Positions 1-5,572 of a stretch of 11,831 nucleotides of DNA are shown here, one piece after another. Positions within the stretch are counted from its first letter, which is position 1. Each line of letters begins with the position of its first letter. A program made the position numbers and the translations under genes. The stretch is from assembly GCA_005888075.1 (NCBI GenBank), contig VBKD01000226.1, positions 1-11,831 of the forward strand. The letters are read 5' to 3'. The stretch is from Chloroflexota bacterium. Its GTDB lineage: Bacteria > Chloroflexota > Dormibacteria > Dormibacterales > Dormibacteraceae. The notes under the pieces were generated by a model. It searched no databases. It was given only the letters and a program-made list of their open reading frames with translations, and was not told the DNA's origin.

Positions 1-1
1 C

Positions 2-388
2 GACTTTCTCACCGTCGGCGCGGCGCACCCGTTGCAGATCGCAATTGCCTCCGCGCTCGAGCTTCCCCCGTCCTTCTATGTGGAGCTCCTTGGCGACTAC
101 CAGGAGCGGCGCGACGCGACGGTGTCGGGCCTGGAGGAATGCGGATTCGAGGTGGTGGCCCCGGACGGCGCTTACTACGTGATGGCCGGGATCAAGTCAT
201 TCGGTTACGAGGATGACGTCGCGTTCGCCAGGCACCTCATCGAGAAGGCGGCGGTGGCGACCGTGCCCGCCTCGAGCTTCTATCACGACCCCGCCTTTGG
301 TCGTGGCTACGTGAGGTTCAGCTTTCCCAAGAAGCTCGAAACGATCGAGCGCGGCCTTTCGGCGCTTCGTTCGCTCCCACGGTCTTAA
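2..388 (+). CDS. Class I/II PLP-dependent aminotransferase, C-terminal part
   Basis: The reading frame is open from the left edge and ends at TAA 386-388, so the N-terminal two thirds, including the PLP-binding lysine, lie outside the window. The visible 128 residues are the typical small domain of fold-type I aminotransferases. PDGAYYVMAG is the usual 'P.GAFY' strand, and VATVPASSFY is the segment before the GRGYVRFSF strand, whose Arg is expected to bind the substrate alpha-carboxylate. The final helix KLETIERGLSAL is also typical. The family transfers an amino group between an amino acid and a 2-oxo acid in the cytoplasm. Which substrate (aspartate, methionine or an aromatic) cannot be told from this end alone. 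Family call is secure; specificity unknown. Confidence 0.9.
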   Translation, partial: DFLTVGAAHPLQIAIASALELPPSFYVELLGDYQERRDATVSGLEECGFEVVAPDGAYYVMAGIKSFGYEDDVAFARHLIEKAAVATVPASSFYHDPAFGRGYVRFSFPKKLETIERGLSALRSLPRS

Positions 389-420
389 CAGGCTGGGTTT
401 TATCTCGCCGGCGCCGAGCC

Positions 421-426
421 TAGCTT
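421..426 (+). promoter_or_regulatory. Possible -10 element (TAGCTT) of a leaderless promoter
   Basis: TAGCTT fits the TANNNT -10 pattern and ends 6 nt before the ATG at 433. No Shine-Dalgarno sequence precedes that ATG (the six bases before it are TGCCCC). Transcription would then start at or next to the start codon. No good -35 is seen. Inference from spacing only. Confidence 0.35.
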
Positions 427-432
427 TGCCCC

Positions 433-816
433 ATGCGCAATTGGATCCGCAACCCACTCACCTGGATGGTCTGTGCCGAGGTGCTCATCGTCGCGGTGCT
501 CGTTGTCGTCGCGTGGCGCATGATCAGCGCCGCCCAACCGGTGCTCGCTTTCCCAGTGCATCCGGATCCTGGGACCGCTTCGGCGACGAGCCCCTCGCCC
601 TTGCCCGAGGAGCCTGGCAAGAAGCCAAACCAGCATGGGCCGTTGCCAGAGCTGAACATGGACAGCCTCTTCTGGGCGCTGCGCCTGCGGCAGCTGAACC
701 GCGAGCAGGAATACTTCGAGCAGCTGGAATGGCGCATCGTGCATACAGCCACCGAAGCGCTCAAACGCTACGTAGAAACGGTAGTCCTCCCGTCAGTGAT
801 GCAGGCCGAAAAGTGA
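433..816 (+). CDS. Small single-pass membrane protein of unknown function
   Basis: 127 residues, not recognised as any family. A short basic N-terminus (MRNWIRNP) is followed by one hydrophobic segment at about residues 9-28 (WMVCAEVLIVAVLVVVAW), then a Pro/Ser/Thr-rich linker (about 40-70) and a charged, probably helical C-terminal part (about 75-127) with aromatic and acidic residues (LRQLNREQEYFEQLEWRI). The layout suggests a membrane anchor with a helical domain outside or along the membrane, possibly oligomerising. There is no lipobox and no clear signal-peptidase site, so the segment probably stays as an anchor. The ATG at 433 is chosen because the hydrophobic segment follows directly. 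The gene ends 1 nt from the convergent bactofilin stop, and its 3' partner on the same strand is unknown. Confidence 0.72.
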   Translation: MRNWIRNPLTWMVCAEVLIVAVLVVVAWRMISAAQPVLAFPVHPDPGTASATSPSPLPEEPGKKPNQHGPLPELNMDSLFWALRLRQLNREQEYFEQLEWRIVHTATEALKRYVETVVLPSVMQAEK

Positions 817-817
817 G

Positions 818-1198
818 TTAGGCCTTCTCCGCCTGCATCGTCACATTCCCGTTGAGGGTTGCGCCATCCTCAACCGTGAGCCGGGCCACCTTGACGTCCC
901 CGTTGAGGTGTCCCGAGCCACCCAACGTCAGGCGCTTCTTGGCCGACACGTTGCCGGTGACCTGACCGCGCACGCTGACGTTGGAACCCTCGATCGACGC
1001 CTGGATCGTGGCGCCTGAATCGATGGTCACGTCCCCGGACGCCTTCAAGTCGCCTTCGACGTTGCCCGCGATCTTGAGGTCGCCCTGGATCTCCAGGCGC
1101 CCCTGAAGGATGTCGCGCGGACCGAGGCTGACCACGTTGGCGCCACCGTTCTGCGTCGTCGCTGCCGAGTGTGCCGCTGTTTTTTCTGCTTGGGCCAT
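818..1198 (-). CDS. Bactofilin (polymer-forming cytoskeletal protein, DUF583)
   Basis: A bactofilin of 126 residues with a short polar N-tail (about 1-22) and a beta-helix core (about 23-122) made of repeated short strands with the usual Gly/Asn/Asp turns: LQGRLEIQGDLKIAGNVEGD, GSNVSVRGQVTGNV, GHLNGDVKVARLTVEDGATL. Bactofilins polymerise without nucleotide into membrane-associated filaments that place cell-wall or polarity factors. There is no transmembrane segment, so membrane binding would use the N-tail or a partner. The frame is open upstream to an ATG at 1300 (160 aa) and has another ATG at 1222. The ATG at 1198 is preferred because a perfect GGAGG lies 5 nt before it, and the added N-terminal residues do not look like the family. 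It is transcribed away from the broken methyltransferase and toward the small membrane protein. Confidence 0.9.
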   Translation of the reverse strand: MAQAEKTAAHSAATTQNGGANVVSLGPRDILQGRLEIQGDLKIAGNVEGDLKASGDVTIDSGATIQASIEGSNVSVRGQVTGNVSAKKRLTLGGSGHLNGDVKVARLTVEDGATLNGNVTMQAEKA

Positions 1199-1203
1199 GG
1201 AAT

Positions 1204-1208
1204 CCTCC
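1204..1208 (-). promoter_or_regulatory. Shine-Dalgarno (GGAGG) deciding the bactofilin start
   Basis: Reading the minus strand, GGAGG is followed by 5 nt (ATTCC) and then ATG at 1198-1196. Neither of the two upstream in-frame ATGs (1300, 1222) has a comparable site. Confidence 0.7.
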
Positions 1209-1333
1209 GCCGCATTTTCCATACTGTCATCCCAACTCTGTTCGTCGAGCGTACTTGCGCGGTGAAACCAATCAGAGCCGGGATTTAAGGGAGCTAGCAT
1301 CGTAACAGCCGTGCCACCAGTCGTCGAGGCAAA

Positions 1334-1741
1334 TTGTCCCCAGTGGCGTTGATGGATCCCGACGCGTCAGACGAGATGGTCGAGCACCTGGTCGACTTCT
1401 TCGATCGGATCGCTCCTTTCTATGACGATTGGGCGGGTGGACAACACGGCCGGCTGGCGGCTCGACTCGTCGACCTGGCGACGCCCGCCAAAGGCGAGCA
1501 GGTGCTGGACGTCGGCACCGGGACAGGAGCGGTCGCCCATCTCCTGGCGCCGCGGGTCAACCCTGGCATGGTTTTCGGGATCGACCTTTCGGATCGCATG
1601 CTGGCGATCGCGCGCGCACGACCGGCCAAGAACGTGCAGTTCGTCGGGATGGCGCCGACCCGCAGACCGCGCTCGAAGAAGCGAACCGGGTGCTGCGACC
1701 GGGTGGCCGCCTGGCGGTGTCGTGTCAGAGGCGCAGCCTAA
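1334..1741 (+). pseudogene. SAM-dependent methyltransferase, N-terminal fragment (frameshifted)
   Basis: This is the N-terminal half of a UbiE/Methyltransf_11-type class I methyltransferase. It shows a leading helix (VEHLVDFFDRIAPFYDDWAG), the SAM-binding motif I VLDVGTGTGAVAHLL, the acidic loop VFGIDLSDRML and the strand NVQFVGM. From about 1651 on the frame no longer looks like a methyltransferase and becomes Arg-rich nonsense up to the stop at 1741. The proper sequence resumes in another frame (see the C-terminal fragment at 1654). Possible starts are TTG 1334 (a weak GAGG lies 4 nt upstream), GTG 1343 and ATG 1352. Alone, this piece keeps SAM-contact residues but lacks the rest of the fold. 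It is divergent from the bactofilin gene. Confidence 0.75.
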
Positions 1742-2121
1742 GCACGCGGGCACAGGACCTGTTCTTCCAGGGTCTGGGGCCGCTTGCCCGCAGGCACTAC
1801 CTGAGCCTGCCGCGGTTCAGCTCGGACCGCGGGCGGTTCGGGGAGCCCGAGGTCCTGCCCGGGATCCTGGCCTCGGCCGGCTTCGAGGTCACCAAGCTGA
1901 CCGAGATGGTGACCGGTGGCCGGGCTCGTGACGCCCGTGAATGGACGGAGCTGATGGCAGGCGCCGGCCCGCTGCCTTACACGCTGATCAACGCGCTCGG
2001 GCCACGCTTCCGCAGCGAGCTCGAGGAAGAGGTCGAATCCGCGATGGCGAGCCTTGGCGACCCCGACGACGCGTACCGCTACCACCACTCCTACCTGATA
2101 GCAATAGCAAGGAAGAGTTGA
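1654..2121 (+). pseudogene. SAM-dependent methyltransferase, C-terminal fragment
   Basis: This half continues the upstream fragment in a different frame. ADPQTALEEANRVLRPGG is the usual helix plus motif III of class I methyltransferases. It is followed by GRLAVS and a C-terminal substrate/cap region with RFGEPEVLPGILASAGFEV and the final strand SYLIAIARKS; it ends at TGA 2119-2121. Between NVQFVGM in the first fragment and ADPQTALEE here, about 30 residues normal for the family are missing (the acidic 'D.LPF.D.SFD.V' block and its helix). The lesion is therefore a deletion with frame change, not a single-base slip. The fragment has no convincing start of its own. The frame is open upstream to a TTG at 1429, but that upstream stretch is out of frame with motif I and not protein-like. 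Confidence 0.75.
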
Positions 2122-2122
2122 C

Positions 2123-2226
2123 CCCCCTCTCCCGCTATTGCGGGAGAGGGTCGGGGAGAGGGCGACGAAAGAAGTGGCCCCCTCTCCCCGCAGGGGAGAG
2201 GGCTGGGGAGAGGGCGACGAAAGAAG
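2123..2226. repeat. Two tandem copies of a 52-bp palindromic repeat
   Basis: Units are 2123-2174 and 2175-2226. Unit 1 has a perfect 11-bp stem, CCCTCTCCCGC (2125-2135) with GCGGGAGAGGG (2140-2150), loop TATT. Unit 2 has a perfect 10-bp stem, CCCTCTCCCC (2180-2189) with GGGGAGAGGG (2193-2202), loop GCA. Each stem is followed by an identical 22-nt tail ending GGCGACGAAAGAAG (2153-2174 and 2205-2226). The loops differ in sequence while the stems still pair, as expected if the structure is kept. The last tail also pairs locally (AAGAAG 2221-2226 with CTTCTT 2232-2237, partly inside the next gene's stop). It sits between a rightward and a leftward gene. There is no T-run, so it is not a standard intrinsic terminator; it resembles REP-like dispersed palindromes. 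A related copy lies at 7951-7988. Confidence 0.85.
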
Positions 2227-2235
2227 AATTACTTC

Positions 2236-3729
2236 TTACCTGGACTCATCCCGAGGCCGCACCGTGAGCACGATCACCACCGCGGCCACCACGCACAACC
2301 CCGCCGCGATCAGGAATATCTCCCGATACTCCCGCAGGAACGCGTCCGCGACCAGCGCGGCGAGGTGCTTGATGCGAGCGCGAAGGTCGGGATCGTTGAG
2401 CACCGGGGTGCCGAGAATTTGATGGAATCGATAAAGGCCGAACGCCGTAAGCGCCGACAGGCCGATCAGCATGCCCACCGTCCGGGCCAGCACGACCAGG
2501 CTCGTCGCCAGCCCATGCCTCTGGCTTCGAGTCAGCCCCAGCACGGCGGCGGTCAACGGGGCGATCACGACGCCGAACCCCAGGCCGCAAGCCGCCAGGG
2601 CGACGTCCGCCTGCCGGACCGGTCCCCAATGAAGGGCCAGCTCGTCGGCCCGCCACCCCGACATAAGTAGGAATGCGATCGCCGACAGTACGATCCCCCC
2701 GGTGGCGGTGAGTCGCATCCCCGCCCGGCCGGCCACCACGCCACCGATCGCGGCCCCGACCGGAACCCCGATGAGGAACTGGGTAAGCAGCAGGCCGGAG
2801 CCCAGCTGGTCCAGATTGAACACCAGCCGCCCGAGGAGCGGGACATCCACCAGCGCAACCATCAATGCGGCGCCGATCAGCACGTTCGCTGTTGTGGCTC
2901 CGATGAATGCGCGGCTGCGCAAAAGCTCGCGCGGGATGAGAGGTTCGAGCCGGCGCATCTGCCGCCAGCCGTAGACGCCTAGCAACACCAGGCCCACGGC
3001 ACCGGCCGGGACAAAGAGCGAGTTGATGGCGCGGTGCTCTGGATCGTCGGGGTACAGCGCAAGCACCAGCAGGCCGAGTCCGATTCCGAGCAGTGCGGCG
3101 CTGACCCAGTCGACTGAGGACCTATCGCTCGGCGAATCTCCGACCGCCCGCCGGGACGCGAGGACGAGGCCGCCCGCGCAGATCGCGGCCAGCGGAATGT
3201 TCAGCCAGAACACGAATCGCCATCCGCCCGCATTGGCGGCTGCCGCCGCGATCGTCGCTCCGTACAGCGGACCGAAGACGCTTCCCGCCTCTTGCATCGC
3301 GGCGACCGAGCCCAGTGCGGTGGTGCGCGCACGATCGCGATAGAGGTCCGCCGCAAGTGCCAGCGAAAGTGGAACCAGTCCTCCTCCACCGACGCCCTGC
3401 ACAAACCTGCCGGCCACCATCCACGGCAGCCCCGCAAAGCTCCACAAACCGGCCGTCGCGGTGATGACCGACCCGATGGCGAAGGCAGCCATGCAACCGA
3501 CGTAAACCGGGACGCGCCCGCGTGCATCCGAGTACGCGCCGAGCAGCGGCATCGCGATCACATAGCCGGCGAGAAAGCCGGTGACGATCGGGGTCGCCTG
3601 CTCGAAGTGCTCGATGGTCAGCCCCACATCGCCGGTCATCGCCGGCAGCAGCGTCACCACGACATACGCGTCCAGCGCGGCGATGAAAAGACCCGCTCCC
3701 GCCAGCCCGAGCAGGAGCGGCTTGCCCAA
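2236..3729 (-). CDS. P55-like MFS transporter (lipid/drug exporter of the LprG-P55 type)
   Basis: A 14-helix-type major facilitator, about 497 residues, close in pattern to mycobacterial P55 (Rv1410c). Shared landmarks are ALDAYVVVTLLPAM in helix 1, PLLGAYSDARGRVPVY (motif A), GRFVQGVGGGGLVPLSLALA (motif B), AMQEAGSVFGPLYG (motif C region), LMVALVDVPLLG and GMLIGLSALTAFGLYRFHQI. P55 exports triacylglycerides and drugs with the lipoprotein LprG; here the LprG-like gene is directly upstream. The start is uncertain. The frame is open to a GTG at 3876, but that would add a basic, non-membrane stretch lying within the lprG-like gene. TTG at 3729, 8 nt after the lprG-like stop, places helix 1 near the N-terminus. 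No Shine-Dalgarno precedes it, so coupled translation is likely. It is the last gene of the operon. Confidence 0.88.
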   Translation of the reverse strand: MGKPLLLGLAGAGLFIAALDAYVVVTLLPAMTGDVGLTIEHFEQATPIVTGFLAGYVIAMPLLGAYSDARGRVPVYVGCMAAFAIGSVITATAGLWSFAGLPWMVAGRFVQGVGGGGLVPLSLALAADLYRDRARTTALGSVAAMQEAGSVFGPLYGATIAAAAANAGGWRFVFWLNIPLAAICAGGLVLASRRAVGDSPSDRSSVDWVSAALLGIGLGLLVLALYPDDPEHRAINSLFVPAGAVGLVLLGVYGWRQMRRLEPLIPRELLRSRAFIGATTANVLIGAALMVALVDVPLLGRLVFNLDQLGSGLLLTQFLIGVPVGAAIGGVVAGRAGMRLTATGGIVLSAIAFLLMSGWRADELALHWGPVRQADVALAACGLGFGVVIAPLTAAVLGLTRSQRHGLATSLVVLARTVGMLIGLSALTAFGLYRFHQILGTPVLNDPDLRARIKHLAALVADAFLREYREIFLIAAGLCVVAAVVIVLTVRPRDESR

Positions 3730-3737
3730 TCGCGTGT

Positions 3738-4304
3738 CTATGCGGTCGGTGACGAGATCGTCACTGCGGAGTTGAAGCCGCTCATGTCGACCTGGACGCT
3801 GGCGTCCTTGCCGCCGTCGCCGAATGCCCCGTCCAGGACCGCCTTTCGAATCCAGTGCTCGGTGCTGTCGACCCACAGGTGGGCGCGCACCGCTCCGCCG
3901 GAGTTGAGCTGGGGCAGCATGCCGCGAATCTTGTCGGAGCCATAGTCGGCGGCGACCTGGTAGGTGACGGCTCCGGCCAGGGTATCCGTCGAGACGTAGC
4001 TCGGGTTGGTTCCCGCCGGGATCACGGCGGGCAGCCCGGTGCCGGGATCGAAGAGCTTGGCGAGGTCAGGGATGTCCGCGACCTCCGGACCGCTCACCTC
4101 ACGGTACGCGGAGAAAGGCACGTGCAGGTACGTGTGGCCTCCGGAGATGACGACCTCGAGCGCGATGCTCAGGTCCTGCTGCTTCACCGTGTACACGGTG
4201 TCGCTGTCGCCGGGAAGTCGGATCGCCGCCTTGGCGCTGACCAGGCTGAAACCCTGGAACGAGAGAAGCAGTGCGATGAGCACCGCACCGGTGGCTTTGA
4301 TCAC
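3738..4304 (-). CDS. LprG/LppX-like envelope lipid-carrier protein, shortened and without lipobox Cys
   Basis: 188 residues from a GTG whose GTGA overlaps the upstream ndh stop. Residues 1-26 are a Sec-type signal (IKATGAVLIALLLSFQGF, then SLVSAKA). The body matches the C-terminal two thirds of LppX_LprAFG proteins: LEVVISGGHTYLHVPFS, LAKLFDPGTGLPAVI, a DTLAGAVTYQV strand, RAHLWVDSTEHWIRKAVLDG and a last VTISSP strand. Known relatives are lipoproteins that carry acylated lipids in a hydrophobic cavity and work with P55. There are two oddities. There is no cysteine anywhere, so no lipid anchor. About 45-50 residues that normally lie between the signal and the RLPGD strand are missing, which should remove part of the cavity. 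It may be a free periplasm-like or secreted form, or a deleted gene. Confidence 0.78.
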   Translation of the reverse strand: MIKATGAVLIALLLSFQGFSLVSAKAAIRLPGDSDTVYTVKQQDLSIALEVVISGGHTYLHVPFSAYREVSGPEVADIPDLAKLFDPGTGLPAVIPAGTNPSYVSTDTLAGAVTYQVAADYGSDKIRGMLPQLNSGGAVRAHLWVDSTEHWIRKAVLDGAFGDGGKDASVQVDMSGFNSAVTISSPTA

Positions 4305-5572
4305 GGCGCCATCTTGCTGCGTGAGGGTGGCTCGGCCGCGCGGACGATCAGCCGGATCGGGCGGTCGTAGAAGAGGTAGTCCCAGGCCCAGTTGATCAAC
4401 ACGATGAGCCGGCTTCTGAAGGTCACGACGTTCACCAGGTGAACGAAGAGCCACATCAGCCAGCCGGGAAAGCCAGACAGCTTCACGCGACCGAGCTGCG
4501 CCACGCCTGAATTGCGTCCGATGGTTGCCATGATGCCTGGATCTTTGTACAGGAAGGTTTTGGGAGAGCCGCCGTCGACCATCTCTGTGATCGACGCCGC
4601 AACTTGCTTGGCTTCCTGCATCGCCACGGGTATCAGCATGGGAAGCAGACCGCCGCCGTTGGTGACACCCGCCGAGTCGCCGATCACGAAGACCTCGCCG
4701 TGACCCGGCGCTTGCAGCGTCGCGCCAACCTTGATCCGTGACGGGCGCTCGAGCGGAAGGCCGGTGGCCGCGCCGGCTTCGGAGCCCCGCACGCCGGCGG
4801 TCCAGAGCACGTTGAAGGTAGGGATCTCGATGCCACCCCCGAGACGGACAGCTTCGTGTGTCACCGCTTCCACCTTTGAGCCCAGCATCACATCGACGTT
4901 CTTGTGCTCGAGTGATTTTCGTGCGGCTTCGCGCAACCTAGGGTCGAACCTGCCAAGCAAGAAGGGTGCGGCCTCGATCAAGACCACACGGACCTCATTG
5001 AGGTTGAGGTCGCGGTAGTCCTTTCGCAGCACGAGCCGGATCAGCTCCGAGATTGCCCCGGCCATCTCCACCCCCGTTGGACCGCCGCCGACCACGACGA
5101 AGGTCAGCAGGCGGCGGCGCTCGTCCGGATCGGTGACCCACCGTGACTTCTCGAACTGCGAGAAGACGTGATTGCGAAAAGCCAGACCCTCGTCGAGGCT
5201 CTTGAGCCCCATCGTGGTCTCGGCCAGCGAACGGTTCCCGAAGTAATCGGTGGTCGCACCCGTGGCGATGACCAGGTACTCGTAATGGATCGGCCCTTCC
5301 TCCGTGAGCAGGAGCCGCCGGTCGAAATCGACTCCTGTGACCTCTGCTTTTCGAAAATCGCCGTGGGGCAGGTCGCGGATGAGCTGCCGCACCGGATGCG
5401 CGACCTCACCTGGGTCGAGAATGGCGGTCGCGACCTGATACAGCAGCGGCGTGAACAGGTGGTAGTTGTTGCGATCCACGAGCAGCACGTCCACGGGCGC
5501 GTGCTTCAAGGCCCTGGCGCAGGTCAACCCGCCGAAGCCGGCGCCTGCGATCACGACGACAGGCCGGTTCAC
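4301..5572 (-). CDS. ndh: Type II NADH dehydrogenase (NDH-2)
   Basis: 423 residues, the normal length for NDH-2. It oxidises NADH and reduces quinone at the inner face of the membrane without pumping protons, using FAD. It has an N-terminal FAD dinucleotide fold VVVIAGAGFGGL (GxGxxG at 10-15), the conserved YHLFTPLLYQVATA segment (37-50), LVIATGATTDYFG (100-112), a second dinucleotide fold for NADH, VVVGGGPTGVEMAG (159-172), and the FAD-contact motif EVFVIGD (293-299). The C-terminal amphipathic/hydrophobic part GFPGWLMWLFVHLVNVV to NWAWDYLFYD is the membrane-binding region of the family. The start is a GTG overlapping the ligD stop as GTGA, and its own stop overlaps the next start the same way, so it should be co-translated in the operon. 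All family blocks are present. Confidence 0.95.
   Translation of the reverse strand: MNRPVVVIAGAGFGGLTCARALKHAPVDVLLVDRNNYHLFTPLLYQVATAILDPGEVAHPVRQLIRDLPHGDFRKAEVTGVDFDRRLLLTEEGPIHYEYLVIATGATTDYFGNRSLAETTMGLKSLDEGLAFRNHVFSQFEKSRWVTDPDERRRLLTFVVVGGGPTGVEMAGAISELIRLVLRKDYRDLNLNEVRVVLIEAAPFLLGRFDPRLREAARKSLEHKNVDVMLGSKVEAVTHEAVRLGGGIEIPTFNVLWTAGVRGSEAGAATGLPLERPSRIKVGATLQAPGHGEVFVIGDSAGVTNGGGLLPMLIPVAMQEAKQVAASITEMVDGGSPKTFLYKDPGIMATIGRNSGVAQLGRVKLSGFPGWLMWLFVHLVNVVTFRSRLIVLINWAWDYLFYDRPIRLIVRAAEPPSRSKMAP

Noticed and set aside
1199..1300. Bactofilin starting at ATG 1300 or ATG 1222
   Set aside because: Neither has a Shine-Dalgarno site, while ATG 1198 has GGAGG at 5 nt. The extra residues do not resemble the family.
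1334..2121. Programmed ribosomal frameshift in the methyltransferase
   Set aside because: No slippery heptamer or stop at the switch, and a conserved block is missing at the junction, which slippage cannot explain.
2123..2226. CRISPR array or intrinsic terminator
   Set aside because: Only two units and no spacers, so not CRISPR. The stems are strong but no T-run follows on either strand, so not a standard terminator.
3730..3876. N-terminal extension of the P55-like transporter to GTG 3876
   Set aside because: The added 49 residues are basic and Gly-rich, overlap the coding part of the lprG-like gene and would push helix 1 away from the N-terminus.
3292..3945. 217-codon open frame on the plus strand
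   Set aside because: Antisense to the P55-like transporter and the lprG-like gene; Arg/His-rich low-complexity translation without family features.
4305..4454. N-terminal extension of the lprG-like protein to 4454
   Set aside because: It lies inside ndh. The GTG at 4304 gives a clean signal peptide and a GTGA overlap.
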